Below, piece after piece: positions 51,777-60,986 of a stretch of 64,000 bases of DNA. Under the pieces are notes generated by a model. That model was not told the DNA's origin. It searched no databases and worked only from the letters and a program-made list of their open reading frames with translations. This DNA is from Nonomuraea coxensis DSM 45129. GTDB lineage: Bacteria; Actinomycetota; Actinomycetes; Streptosporangiales; Streptosporangiaceae. The translations under genes were made by a program, and so were the position numbers. The stretch is taken from positions 6,254,001 through 6,318,000 of the forward strand of contig NZ_CP068985.1 of the NCBI RefSeq assembly GCF_019397265.1, in the 5' to 3' direction. The first letter of the stretch is position 1. Each line of letters opens with the position of its first letter.

Positions 51777-52207
51777 GAGGTGGTGTCCATCTCCGCGATA
51801 GCGTGCAGCGCAAGGACGTACGACTGTAGTCCGAAGCCGGCGATGGTGCCCGTCGCCACCCCGGCGACGACGGAGGTGTGCCGAAACTCTTCCCTGGCCG
51901 CGGGATTGGTGAGGTGGACCTCGACGAGCGGGGCCGTGCGCTGGGCGATGGCGTCGCGCACCGCGTAGGAGTAGTGGGTGAACGCGGCCGGGTTGAGCAC
52001 GACCGGGATGCGGCCGTCGGCGGCCTCGTGCAGCCAGCCGATCAGCTCGGCCTCGTCGTCGGTCTGGCGGACCTCGACGTGCTCGCCCAGTTTCCTGCCG
52101 GTGTCGCGGCAGAGCGCGGCGACGTCCTCGAAGGTGTCGGAGCCGTAGACGTCGGGCTCGCGGGTGCCGAGCCGGCCCAGGTTGGGCCCGTTGAGCACGA
52201 GGATCAT
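51773..52207 (-). CDS. aroQ: 3-dehydroquinate dehydratase, type II
   Basis: 144 residues, the expected size. LNGPNLGRLGTREPDVYG carries Asn and Tyr of the active site, NPAAFTHYSYAVRDAI the loop, and EVHLTNP the anion-binding part. It converts 3-dehydroquinate to 3-dehydroshikimate. ATG 52207 overlaps the aroB stop. Confidence 0.95.
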   Translation of the reverse strand: MILVLNGPNLGRLGTREPDVYGSDTFEDVAALCRDTGRKLGEHVEVRQTDDEAELIGWLHEAADGRIPVVLNPAAFTHYSYAVRDAIAQRTAPLVEVHLTNPAAREEFRHTSVVAGVATGTIAGFGLQSYVLALHAIAEMDTTS

Positions 52208-53277
52208 GCCGAGATCTCCTTGTAGGCCGCTTCGAGCAGCTCTTCCGGCGGGCCTTCGAGCCGGCCGGGCTCGGCGAGGCCGTCGAGGACCACGAACCGC
52301 TGCCTGGCGCCGCGGTTCTTCTTGTCGAGCCGCATGTGGTCGCGCAGCCGCGGCCAGGCGTCGGCCCGGTAGGAGACGGGCAGCCCGACGGAGGTGAGGA
52401 CGGCCCGGGTGCGCGCCACGAGGTCGGCCCGCCCGGCGAGCCTGGACAGCTCGGCGGCGTAGACCATGCCGATGGCGACGGCCTCGCCGTGGCGGATGCG
52501 GTAGTGCTCGTCGCGCTCGATCGCGTGGGCCAGCGTGTGGCCGTAGTTGAGGATCTCGCGCAGGCCCGCCTCGCGCAGGTCGGCGCCCACGACGTCGGCC
52601 TTGACCCGGATCTTGCGCTCGATGAGCTCGCGGGTGTGCGGGCCGTCCGGCCGGGTCGCGCCCTCGGGGTCGGCCTCGATCAGGCGCAGGATCTCGGGGT
52701 CGGCGATGAAGCCGCCCTTGATGACCTCGGCGAGCCCGGCCCGGTAGTCGTCGCGCGGCATGCCGCCGAGGGTCGACAGCTCGCACAGCACGCCCGCGGG
52801 CGGCAGGAACGTGCCCACGAGGTTCTTCCCCTCGGGCGTGTCGATGCCGTTCTTGCCGCCGACGGCGGCGTCGACCATGGCCAGCAGCGTCGTGGGCACG
52901 AGCACGACCTGCACGCCGCGCAGCCACGTGCCCGCCACGAAGCCGGCGAGGTCGGTGGTGGCGCCGCCGCCCACGCCGACGACGGCGTCGGAGCGGGTCA
53001 CGCCGTGCCGGCCGAACTCGGACCAGAGGCGGGCGGCCACCTCGACGGTCTTGGCCCGCTCGCCGTCGGGCACCGGCAGGGCGACGACCTCGTGCCCGGC
53101 CGCCGCGATCGCCTCGCACACCGGGCGGGAGATCTCCGGCAGGGTCTCCGGGTGGATGACGGCGACGGTGGAGACGCCGGGCCTGAACAGGGTGGGCAGC
53201 TCGGCCAGCACGCCGGTGCCGACGACCACGTCGTAGGGGCTGTCACCGCGTACGGTGATCCTCGTCGCGGCGCTCAT
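52204..53277 (-). CDS. aroB: 3-dehydroquinate synthase
   Basis: 357 residues. Hallmarks are VGVGGGATTDLAGFVAGTW (NAD-binding), PTTLLAMVDAAVGGKNGID, NYGHTLAHAIE (zinc ligand His) and RHGEAVAIGM (second metal His). It makes 3-dehydroquinate from DAHP. It is coupled to aroK upstream and aroQ downstream by 4-base overlaps. Confidence 0.96.
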   Translation of the reverse strand: MSAATRITVRGDSPYDVVVGTGVLAELPTLFRPGVSTVAVIHPETLPEISRPVCEAIAAAGHEVVALPVPDGERAKTVEVAARLWSEFGRHGVTRSDAVVGVGGGATTDLAGFVAGTWLRGVQVVLVPTTLLAMVDAAVGGKNGIDTPEGKNLVGTFLPPAGVLCELSTLGGMPRDDYRAGLAEVIKGGFIADPEILRLIEADPEGATRPDGPHTRELIERKIRVKADVVGADLREAGLREILNYGHTLAHAIERDEHYRIRHGEAVAIGMVYAAELSRLAGRADLVARTRAVLTSVGLPVSYRADAWPRLRDHMRLDKKNRGARQRFVVLDGLAEPGRLEGPPEELLEAAYKEISA

Positions 53278-53777
53278 GCCGGCAGCCCCTTCATGATCTC
53301 GTCGGCGATCTCGGCGGGCTCGCGCTGGTCGGTCGTGACGGTCACCGCGGCGAGCCGCTCGTAGACCGGCCGCCGCTCCTCCATGAGCTTCTTGAGCCGG
53401 CTGCGCGGGTTGAGCACCAGCAGCGGCCGGGCGGAGGCGAGGCCGACCCGCTGGACGGCGTCGGCCAGCCCCACCTGGAGGTAGACCACGTGGTGGCCGG
53501 CCAGCATGGCCTGGGTCTCGGGGTGCAGCACGGCGCCGCCGCCCAGGGACAGGACGCCGTCGTGCTCGGCCAGAGCCCGGCGTACGGCCTCGTGCTCCAG
53601 CTCGCGGAAGTGTTCCTCGCCGTCCTCGACGAAGATGTCGGAGACGGGCTTGCCCGCCACCGCCTCGACGTCGGCGTCGGTGTCGCGGAAGCCGACGCCG
53701 AGCCGCTCGGCGAGCAGGCGCCCGAGCGTGGTCTTACCGGAGCCGGGAGGCCCTATCAGCACTGCCTTGGCCGTCAT
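53274..53777 (-). CDS. aroK: Shikimate kinase
   Basis: 167 residues. The P-loop is GPPGSGKTT, DTDADVE holds the shikimate-binding Asp, and SLGGGAVL and the lid ASARPLLV are present. It phosphorylates shikimate at O3. ATG 53777 overlaps the aroC stop. The order aroC-aroK-aroB-aroQ is the usual actinobacterial arrangement. Confidence 0.95.
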   Translation of the reverse strand: MTAKAVLIGPPGSGKTTLGRLLAERLGVGFRDTDADVEAVAGKPVSDIFVEDGEEHFRELEHEAVRRALAEHDGVLSLGGGAVLHPETQAMLAGHHVVYLQVGLADAVQRVGLASARPLLVLNPRSRLKKLMEERRPVYERLAAVTVTTDQREPAEIADEIMKGLPA

Positions 53778-54955
53778 TTGATCACCATCGAAGAGAGGTA
53801 GCCGGACAGGTTGCGCGCGACCTCCTCGACGGAGTCGCCGCCGAACTTCTCCAGGGCCGCGTCGGCCAGGACCAGCGCGACCATGGCCTCGGCCACGACG
53901 CCGGCCGCCGGGACGGCGCAGACGTCGGAGCGCTCGTGGTGGGCCTTGGCCGCCTCGCCGGTCTTGACGTCGATCGTGGCGAGGGCCCGCGGAACCGTGG
54001 AGATCGGCTTCATGGCCGCGCTGACGCGCAGGATCTCGCCGTTGGTCATGCCGCCCTCGACGCCGCCCGCGCGGTTGGTGAGACGGCGGACGCCGTCGTC
54101 GGTGGTGTAGGCGATCTCGTCGTGGGCGCGGGAGCCGGGCCGCTTGGCGGTCTCGAAGCCGTCGCCGACCGCCACGCCCTTGATCGCCTGGATGCCCATG
54201 AGCGCGCCGGCCAGCCGGGAGTCGAGCCGGCGGTCCCAGTGGGTGTAGCTGCCGAGGCCGGGCGGCAGGTTGTAGGCGAGGACCTCGACGACGCCGCCGA
54301 GCGTGTCGCCGTCCTTGTGCGCCTGGTCGATGACCGCGACCATGGCGGCGCTGCCCTCGGGGTCGTGGCAGCGCACCGGGTCGGCGTCGACGCGGGCCAG
54401 GTCGCCGGGGCCCGGCAGGGTGTCCGACGGGCTCTCGGCGCCGCCGATGGAGGTCACGTGGCTGACGATGTCGACGCCGAGCGCCTGCTTGAGGAAGCGG
54501 CGGGCGACCTCGCCGAGCGCGACCCTGGCCGCCGTCTCGCGGGCGCTGGCCCGGTCGAGCACGGGGCGGGCGTCGTCGAAGCCGTATTTCTGCATGCCGG
54601 CCAGGTCGGCGTGGCCGGGGCGCGGGCGGGACCGGGGCGCGTTGCGGGCCAGGCCCTCCAGCTCCGCCGGGTCGACCGGGTCGGCCGCCATGATCTTCTC
54701 CCACTTGGGCCACTCGGTGTTGCCCACGCGGATGGCGACCGGGCTGCCCATCGTGCGGCCGTGGCGGACGCCGCCCACGATGGTGACCTTGTCCTCCTCG
54801 AACTTCATCCGCGCGCCGCGGCCGTAGCCGAGCCTGCGGCGGCGCAGGGCCTCGTCGATGGCGGCCGTGGTCACCTCGACCCCGGCCGGCAGGCCCTCCA
54901 TGACGGCGACGAGTTCGGGCCCGTGGGACTCTCCGGCGGTCAACCAGCGCAACAT
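53774..54955 (-). CDS. aroC: Chorismate synthase
   Basis: 393 residues. LTAGESHGPELVAVMEG (5-21) is the FMN-binding signature. GRGARMKFEEDKV and RSRPRPGHADLAGM follow. It makes chorismate from EPSP with reduced FMN. ATG 54955. It is the first aro gene here; the prepilin-type peptidase gene lies 46 bases upstream on the same strand. Confidence 0.96.
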   Translation of the reverse strand: MLRWLTAGESHGPELVAVMEGLPAGVEVTTAAIDEALRRRRLGYGRGARMKFEEDKVTIVGGVRHGRTMGSPVAIRVGNTEWPKWEKIMAADPVDPAELEGLARNAPRSRPRPGHADLAGMQKYGFDDARPVLDRASARETAARVALGEVARRFLKQALGVDIVSHVTSIGGAESPSDTLPGPGDLARVDADPVRCHDPEGSAAMVAVIDQAHKDGDTLGGVVEVLAYNLPPGLGSYTHWDRRLDSRLAGALMGIQAIKGVAVGDGFETAKRPGSRAHDEIAYTTDDGVRRLTNRAGGVEGGMTNGEILRVSAAMKPISTVPRALATIDVKTGEAAKAHHERSDVCAVPAAGVVAEAMVALVLADAALEKFGGDSVEEVARNLSGYLSSMVIK

Positions 54956-55001
54956 GCGTACAAGTCTTCCACGTGCCGTCGAGTGGACTGTCCCACGTTC
55001 G

Positions 55002-55592
55002 TCAGTCGAGACACAGCACGGTGAACGCGCCCATCAGCATGAACGGCCCGAACGGGAACTGCGTGTGCCTGGTGCCGCGCCGCGTGGCGAGCAGCGCGAG
55101 GGCGTAGAGCGCGCCGAGCGCCTGCCCGGCGAAGGCCGCGACGACCCACGCGGGCCAGCCGGCCGCGGCGGCGTGGAGGCCGATGAGGCCGGCCAGCTTG
55201 ACGTCGCCGAGCCCCATCGCCTCCGGGCGGGCGAACCAGAGCAGCCCGTAGAGTGCCGTCAGCGCCGCCGCTCCGGCCAGCGCGCGCGGCAGCTCCCCCG
55301 TGGGCCAGAGCGCCAGGGCGGTGATCGGGTAGGCGGGGAGCGTGATCGCGTCGGGCAGGATCGTGGTGCGCCGGTCGATCACGGCCAGCGCGACCCCGAT
55401 CACCGCGAACGGCACGTACGGCAGGCCCATGCGCCAGGCGGCCAGCGCCGCCACGGCGGCGGTCAGCAGTTCGACGGCCGGTCCTGGGGCGGGGCCGGGG
55501 GCGCGGGTCGTGTGGAGGCGTTCGTAGGCGTCGGCCAGCGCCCTGATGCGGTGTCCGCAGACCAGGCCGGCCAGCGCCATGAGTGCGACCAC
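55002..55592 (-). CDS. Prepilin peptidase-like A24 protein
   Basis: 196 residues with about six hydrophobic helices. The two aspartates of A24 peptidases appear in AVIDRRTTILPDAITLP and GLGDVKLAGLIGLH. It lacks the N-terminal methylase Cys domain, as in TadV/FlaK-type enzymes. It would process type IV pilin-like leaders; no pilin gene is in the window. GTG 55592, with ATG 55580 as alternative. Confidence 0.87.
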   Translation of the reverse strand: MVALMALAGLVCGHRIRALADAYERLHTTRAPGPAPGPAVELLTAAVAALAAWRMGLPYVPFAVIGVALAVIDRRTTILPDAITLPAYPITALALWPTGELPRALAGAAALTALYGLLWFARPEAMGLGDVKLAGLIGLHAAAAGWPAWVVAAFAGQALGALYALALLATRRGTRHTQFPFGPFMLMGAFTVLCLD

Positions 55593-55682
55593 GAGCCGAC
55601 CCTAGTGCGCGGCGCGCCGCCCGGCGCCCCGTTCGCCCACACCGGTCCCGATCGGCAGGCGGCGGAACCCGGGGCGGGGTGG

Positions 55683-56210
55683 TCAGCGGCGGGAGAACCA
55701 GCGGCGTCTGGGGGCGGGCTCGACGCGGGCGACGGTGGCGCGGTCGAGCTGGGCGGCGGTGCCGGCCTCGACGGCCGCCAGGGCCTCCAGCACCGCGCCC
55801 TCGATCACGAACGGCACCGGCCCGGCCACGTCGATCACGACCGCCGCCGCGCCCTCCTGGGCCGCGGCCCGGCAGACCTGGAGCGTGGTGCTCTGGATGG
55901 GGCGGGCGTCCGGCCGCCACCTGGTGAGCGCGTCGGTGCCGGTGAAGGCGGGGACCGCGTGCCGGCCGTCCTGCCCGACGAGCTTGGGCAGGGCCATCTC
56001 GCTCTCCTTCTCCTGCCGCAGCCCGTGCTCGCCCACCTCGGAGCGGGTCAGCAGCGCCACCACGGGCACCAGCAGCCGTGCCCCGGCGAGGGCGTTGAGC
56101 ACGGCGGCGACGTCGCCCGTGCCGTCCCGGTGGGCGGCGAGGGCGGCGGCGACGGCGGGCGGGGCGCCGCCGTCGTCGTCAGGGACGAGGGGCTGCGGAA
56201 TGCTCGGCAC
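55683..56210 (-). CDS. SseB-family protein
   Basis: 175 residues. It has the SseB N-terminal domain pattern ALAGARLLVPVVAL and ALPKLVGQDGRHAVPAFTGTDALTRW. Known members include the Salmonella enhanced-serine-sensitivity protein; the molecular role is unknown. GTG 56210. It is followed toward the minus end by a gap of about 90 bases before the peptidase gene. Confidence 0.85.
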   Translation of the reverse strand: MPSIPQPLVPDDDGGAPPAVAAALAAHRDGTGDVAAVLNALAGARLLVPVVALLTRSEVGEHGLRQEKESEMALPKLVGQDGRHAVPAFTGTDALTRWRPDARPIQSTTLQVCRAAAQEGAAAVVIDVAGPVPFVIEGAVLEALAAVEAGTAAQLDRATVARVEPAPRRRWFSRR

Positions 56211-56220
56211 AGCGCCGAGA

Positions 56221-57030
56221 CTACCCGCGCCCCGGTCCGGTCCCGATCCTGCCCCGCAGCTCCCGGGCCCACCCGGCGACGTCCCATCGGCCGAGGGCCG
56301 CGGCCATGGCGGGCATGCCGAGCAGCAGCCCGGCGGCGAAACGCCTGCGCTCCCGCCGGGTGGGGATGGCGTGCAGCTCCGCCAGCCACTCCTCCAGGTA
56401 GCGGGCGCGGGCGTGCGGCGGGAGCAGCACCGCGCCCGCCCTGACGATCCGGTACGGCCCGTTCCCCGGCAGGTGGGCGGTGGCCAGCCGCCGCAGCTCC
56501 TCCCCCACCCGCTCCAGGCCCGCCCTGCCCGCGGCGGGCACGTACAGCTCCAGGGTCTCCGCCGCCTTGCGGCGCCGCTTGGCCTCGGGGAGGAAGCGGG
56601 CGGTGCGCAGGTTGTGCAGCCGGTCGGCGAGCTTGAGCGCGAGGACGCGCGCGTCGGCGGAGTCGCGCCGGTCCTCCGGGGCGCGGCGGGGGTCGCCGAG
56701 CGCGCGGAGCCCGCGCAGCAGCCCCAGGACGGTGCCGCCGAACTCGGCCAGCTCCGCCTCGGGGCACGCCGTGTCGTCGAGCACGTCGTGCAGCAGGGCC
56801 GCGCACAGGACCTCGTGGTCGCGCACGCCCTGCTCGGCGAGGATCACGGCGACGGCGAGCGGATGCGTGACGTAGGGGTCGCCGCTGTGACGCCGCTGCC
56901 CGTCGTGCCAGTGGGCGGCGACCTCGTAGGCGCGGCGGACCAGGCGCAGCCGCTCGCCGTCCAGCCCGTCGGCGCCCGGCCCCTCGCCTACGGCCCGCAG
57001 CAGGGGGCGGAGGGGGTCGCCGCGGTTCAC
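56221..57030 (-). CDS. HD-domain hydrolase (SpoT-like)
   Basis: 269 residues. The HD signature resembles the (p)ppGpp hydrolase of RelA/SpoT: HWHDGQRRHSGDPYVTHP, ALLHDVLDD (His-Asp), and LKLADRLHNLRT. There is no synthetase or regulatory domain, so it is a stand-alone small hydrolase of unproved substrate. GTG 57030 overlaps the PadR stop (GTGA), so the regulator and enzyme are co-translated. Confidence 0.85.
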   Translation of the reverse strand: MNRGDPLRPLLRAVGEGPGADGLDGERLRLVRRAYEVAAHWHDGQRRHSGDPYVTHPLAVAVILAEQGVRDHEVLCAALLHDVLDDTACPEAELAEFGGTVLGLLRGLRALGDPRRAPEDRRDSADARVLALKLADRLHNLRTARFLPEAKRRRKAAETLELYVPAAGRAGLERVGEELRRLATAHLPGNGPYRIVRAGAVLLPPHARARYLEEWLAELHAIPTRRERRRFAAGLLLGMPAMAAALGRWDVAGWARELRGRIGTGPGRG

Positions 57031-57368
57031 GAGGCGCCTCCCGGGTGCGGCAGCCAGGCCGGGAGCGGCTGGCGGCGGGAGCGGTAGGCGCGGGCGACGG
57101 CGTCCCGGCCGCGCTCGGCCCCGCCGGGGGTGATGCGGTAGTAGCGGCGGCGGGGGCGGCCCGCCTCCTCGTGGGCGCCGGGGTCCTCCCAGCGGCTCTC
57201 CACCCAGCCGAGCCGCTCCAGCCTGGCCAGGATCGGGTAGACGGTGCCGCCGGGCAGCCCGGCGAGGTCGCACAGCTCCAGCCCGTACCGTTCGCGGGTG
57301 GGGTCGGCGAGCAGGGCGCGCAGGACGGCCTGGGTCGGCAGGGTCATCCGGGGTGCGTCGCTCTTCAT
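57027..57368 (-). CDS. PadR-family transcriptional regulator
   Basis: 113 residues. Winged-helix PadR motif: RYGLELCDLAGLPGGTVYPIL, LGWVESRWEDPG, RRYYRITPGG. PadR proteins repress genes for phenolic acids, drugs or stress. It starts at ATG 57368 and is translated just before the HD hydrolase. The target may be its own operon. Confidence 0.88.
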   Translation of the reverse strand: MKSDAPRMTLPTQAVLRALLADPTRERYGLELCDLAGLPGGTVYPILARLERLGWVESRWEDPGAHEEAGRPRRRYYRITPGGAERGRDAVARAYRSRRQPLPAWLPHPGGAS

Positions 57369-57401
57369 AGCTCGTACTCTACATAGGTAGAAGAACGCAG
57401 G

Positions 57402-58502
57402 CTACCCTCCCAGGTCGGCGATGGCGGCGACCGGGCCGCCGCCCGACGGGCCCTGGTGGACGGCCGCCACCGACACGAACACGGCGGGATCGCCGGTCAC
57501 CGACGCCGCCACCCCGCCCACGGCCGCCTTGATCTGCCGGTGCCAGTGCACGTCGGAGTCGTCCAGCATGATGTTGCGCCGGCCGCGTACCCGTCCTGAC
57601 GGGTCGGCCTCGCACTTCATGAAGACGTTGACCAGCCGCCCGCCGAGGTCCGACGGATGCGGGCGCTCGGGCAGCGGCAGGCCGGAGTCGCGGATGGCGG
57701 CCCAGATGCCGTCGGCGTCGAGGGCGTCCTTCATGACGCTGTGGCCGATGCGGTAGCGCCCGCCGATGCCGCGTACGTTGCCGACCAGCACGATCTGCGC
57801 CCGGTCCAGCTCGACGCCGGACGAGCACGAGGCCACGGACGAGTAGAGCGACAGGTCCTTGTGGATCTGCTCGGCGCGCGGCATGTCGATCTCGCCGAGC
57901 GCCACCGCGATGCCGAGCGCCGTGGTCGAGTTGGACAGGTCCATGGAGGGGCCGGTCTCCTCGATGGCGGTGTCCTTGCCGCGGCTGCGGGCGTCGGTGA
58001 TGGTGGCCAGGGTGAGCAGGGGCGTCTTGGTCTGGACGTAGTGGACGTCGCGCGGGTCGTCGATGCCGGCGATCTTCATGGCCTCGCGCACCCCGGCGGC
58101 GACCTTCTCCACCATGGCGGGGCGGCCGATGTCCTCGGGCAGGATGACCTCGCTCATCGCGACGCCGACCGACAGGCGCGGCTCGTCGGTGACGGGGGCG
58201 CGCTCGGCCGGGGTGGTGGCGAAGACGGTCGCGTGCGGGCTGAGAACGCCGTCGGTGCCGCCCGACCACACCAGGGGGACGTTCTCCGGCGCCGGATGCC
58301 CGTGCCGGGCCAGCACCTCACGGAAGGCGCGGTCGGCCAGGATGCGGGTGTAGTCGTTGACGCCGCCGTTGCCCTCGGTCTTGCCGACGACGGCGAGCAC
58401 CCGTTCGGCCTCGATCACGCCCTCGGCGATGAGCCTCGACAGCCCGGAGGCGTCGGTCACGCTCTCGATCGGCACCTTGCGGACCTCGATGGGTTCCGGC
58501 AT
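57402..58502 (-). CDS. Ring-opening amidohydrolase (cyanuric acid amidohydrolase/barbiturase family)
   Basis: 366 residues, the family's usual size. Three similar repeats carry serines and lysines of the threefold Ser-Lys arrangement: WSGGTDGVLSPHATVF, SVASCSSGVELDRAQ, and HQGPSGGGPV. It cleaves a cyclic amide such as cyanuric acid or barbiturate. Which one is not readable; no triazine or pyrimidine catabolic genes are nearby. ATG 58502 with GGGTGG upstream. Confidence 0.87.
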   Translation of the reverse strand: MPEPIEVRKVPIESVTDASGLSRLIAEGVIEAERVLAVVGKTEGNGGVNDYTRILADRAFREVLARHGHPAPENVPLVWSGGTDGVLSPHATVFATTPAERAPVTDEPRLSVGVAMSEVILPEDIGRPAMVEKVAAGVREAMKIAGIDDPRDVHYVQTKTPLLTLATITDARSRGKDTAIEETGPSMDLSNSTTALGIAVALGEIDMPRAEQIHKDLSLYSSVASCSSGVELDRAQIVLVGNVRGIGGRYRIGHSVMKDALDADGIWAAIRDSGLPLPERPHPSDLGGRLVNVFMKCEADPSGRVRGRRNIMLDDSDVHWHRQIKAAVGGVAASVTGDPAVFVSVAAVHQGPSGGGPVAAIADLGG

Positions 58503-58707
58503 GCGACCACCCTTTCTCTGCACCCCTGGCGACGCTAGCCGAGCCCGCCACCGGCCTTCATGGGCAATGTCTGCCCATGAAGGGCGCGCGCCATGTCAAC
58601 GCGCGCCGTACGACGGCCGCCGCAACCCGGTGGACGCCGGACGCACAAATGGGCTAGAACGGGCGAAAAGTGATCCGAACGTCATAAAGATCCGCCATGG
58701 TGGAAGG

Positions 58708-59790
58708 GTGCGTACGAGGCTCACCGAGCATGTCAAGGATCGGCTGGGCACGTTCGCCCTCACGTGGCCGTCCATCGCGCAGTGCGCGGTCGGCGCGGCG
58801 CTGGCCTGGATCGTGGCCGTCCGGCTGCTCGGCCACCCGAGGCCGTTCTTCGCCCCCATCTCCGTGCTCATCTGCGTCGGCGTCGGCCTCGGGCAGCGGC
58901 TGCGCCGGGTGGCGGAGCTGATCGTCGGGGTGAGCCTCGGGGTCGGGGTGGGCGACCTGCTGGTGGCCTGGATCGGGTCGGGGCCCTGGCAGATCGCGCT
59001 CGTGGTCGCCCTCGCCATGGCCATCGCGGTGCTGCTGGACGGCGGGGCGCTGTTCGTGGCGCAGGCCGGCTCGTCGGCGGTGCTGGTGGCCACGCTCGTC
59101 CCCGTCGAGGGGGCCGGCGGCCTGGACCGCATGGCCGACGCGCTGACCGGCGGCGTCATCGGCATCGCGGCGGTCGCGCTGATGCCCGCGAGCCCGTTCA
59201 CCATCGCGGGCAAGCACCTGTCCGACGTGCTGGACGCGCTGTCCACCGCGCTGGAGCGCGCCGCCGAGGCCATCGAGAAGCGGGACGTGGACCTCGCCGC
59301 CGACGCCCTGGAGGCGGCGCGCGGCACCCAGGCGCTGGTGGAGGAGCTGGAGAAGGCGCTGGAGACGAGCAAGGAGATCACCACGATCTCGCCGATGCAC
59401 TGGCACCGGCGCGCCCGCCTGGCCCGCTACGAGGCCGCCGTGCTCCCGGTGGACCTGGCGATGCGCAACGTCCGGGTGCTGTGCAGGCGGACGCTCGCCT
59501 CGCTCGGCGAGGCCAGCCCGCCCCCGGCCGCGCTGGCCGAGGCCATGCGCGAGGTGTCGGAGGCGGCCCTGCTGCTCCAGCTCGAACTCGGCGCGGGCCG
59601 GGAGCCGACGCTGGCCAGGCAGGCGCTGCTCGCCGTGGCGGCCCGCGAGCGGCCCGAGCACCTCGGGTTCTCCGCGCACGTGATCATCGCCCAGCTCCGG
59701 TCCGTCGTGGTCGACCTGCTGGAGGCCACCGGCATGGAGCACGAGGCGGCCACCGCCACCCTGACGCCGCTCGACGAGGGCGCGGCCTGA
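58708..59790 (+). CDS. FUSC-family aromatic-acid exporter-like membrane protein
   Basis: 360 residues. An N-terminal four- to six-helix membrane region (about 15-165) with LGHPRPFFAPISVLICVGVG is typical of FUSC/ArAE proteins, followed by a long helical cytoplasmic part (about 170-350). Fusaric-acid-type efflux is the family role; substrate unknown. GTG 58708 is the best in-frame start, though GGAAGG is immediately adjacent, which is unusual. Confidence 0.82.
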   Translation: MRTRLTEHVKDRLGTFALTWPSIAQCAVGAALAWIVAVRLLGHPRPFFAPISVLICVGVGLGQRLRRVAELIVGVSLGVGVGDLLVAWIGSGPWQIALVVALAMAIAVLLDGGALFVAQAGSSAVLVATLVPVEGAGGLDRMADALTGGVIGIAAVALMPASPFTIAGKHLSDVLDALSTALERAAEAIEKRDVDLAADALEAARGTQALVEELEKALETSKEITTISPMHWHRRARLARYEAAVLPVDLAMRNVRVLCRRTLASLGEASPPPAALAEAMREVSEAALLLQLELGAGREPTLARQALLAVAARERPEHLGFSAHVIIAQLRSVVVDLLEATGMEHEAATATLTPLDEGAA

Positions 59791-59794
59791 CCGC

Positions 59795-60961
59795 TCAGGC
59801 CGACAGGCGCTTGAGCCGGGCCGCCGCCTCGTCGATGACCTCGTCCTTCTTGCAGAAGGCGAAGCGGACGTAGTGGCGGCCGCGCTCGGGGCGGTCGTAG
59901 AAGACCTGGGTCGGGATGGCGACCACCCCGGCCAGCTCGGGCAGCCGCCGCGTCAGCTCCAGCCCGTCGGTGAAGCCGAGCGGCCTGATGTCGGTCTGCA
60001 CGAAGTAGGTGCCGGCCGGCCGCAGCACCTCGAACCCGGCCGCCGCCAGCCCCTCCATCAGCCGGTCGCGCTTGTCCTGGAGCCCGGAACGCAGCGCCGA
60101 CACCCACTCCAGCTCGTGCCGCAGCCCGTGGGCCACCGCGAGCTGCCACGGCGCGCCCGCCGTGAACGTGAGGAACTGCTTGACCGTCTGCACCGCCGTG
60201 ACCAGCGGCGCGGGCGCGCACACCCAGCCGGTCTTCCACCCGGTGACCGAGAACGTCTTCCCGGCGGAGGAGATCATCACCGTCCGCTCGCGCATCCCGG
60301 GCAGCGTCGCCATCGGGACGTGCGCGACCCCGTCGAAGGTCAGGTGCTCGTAGACCTCGTCGGTGATCGCGATCAGGTCGCGCTCGCGGCAGAGCTCTGC
60401 GACGACCTCCAGCTCCTCACGGGTGAAGACGGTGCCGGTCGGGTTGTGCGGCGAGTTGACCAGGACGGCGCGGGTGCGCGGCGTGACGGCGGCGCGCAGC
60501 TCGTCGGGGTCGAAGGTGAAGCGGCCCTCGACCGGCCGCAGCGTGACGGGCACCAGGCGGGCCTGGGCGAGGGCGATGGACGCGGCGTAGGAGTCGTAGT
60601 AGGGCTCGAAGGCGATGACCTCGTCGCCGGGCTCGCAGAGCGCCAGCACGCTCGCCGCGATCGCCTCCGTGGCCCCCACCGTGACCAGGACCTCGCGGGC
60701 CGGGTCGTAGTCGAGCCGGTAGTGGTCGGCCCGGTGCTCGGCGACCGCGCGGCGCAGCTCGGGCACGCCCGGCCCCGGCGGGTACTGGTTGGCGCCCGAG
60801 CCGATGGCCTGGACCGCCCGGTCGAGCATGCCGGCCGGGCCGTCGGTGTCGGGGAACCCCTGGCCGAGGTTGATCGAGCCGGTCTGCGCGGCGAGCGCGC
60901 TCATCTCCGCGAAGATGGTCGTGCCAAAGGCACGCATCCTGGACACCAGTGGTTCCGTCAC
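59795..60961 (-). CDS. PLP-dependent class I aminotransferase (DapC/KAT-like)
   Basis: 388 residues. Lys235 in SSAGKTFSVTGWKTGW binds PLP, with LVNSPHNPTG and the Arg of HYVRFAFC near the end. The N-terminus INLGQGFPDTDGP is like N-succinyldiaminopimelate or kynurenine aminotransferases. The exact substrate needs phylogeny. GTG 60961 (TEPLVSRMRAFG). It is convergent with the FUSC gene, 4 bases apart. Confidence 0.9.
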   Translation of the reverse strand: MTEPLVSRMRAFGTTIFAEMSALAAQTGSINLGQGFPDTDGPAGMLDRAVQAIGSGANQYPPGPGVPELRRAVAEHRADHYRLDYDPAREVLVTVGATEAIAASVLALCEPGDEVIAFEPYYDSYAASIALAQARLVPVTLRPVEGRFTFDPDELRAAVTPRTRAVLVNSPHNPTGTVFTREELEVVAELCRERDLIAITDEVYEHLTFDGVAHVPMATLPGMRERTVMISSAGKTFSVTGWKTGWVCAPAPLVTAVQTVKQFLTFTAGAPWQLAVAHGLRHELEWVSALRSGLQDKRDRLMEGLAAAGFEVLRPAGTYFVQTDIRPLGFTDGLELTRRLPELAGVVAIPTQVFYDRPERGRHYVRFAFCKKDEVIDEAAARLKRLSA

Positions 60962-60986
60962 GGTCCCAGACTATTAGTCTCGTCGC

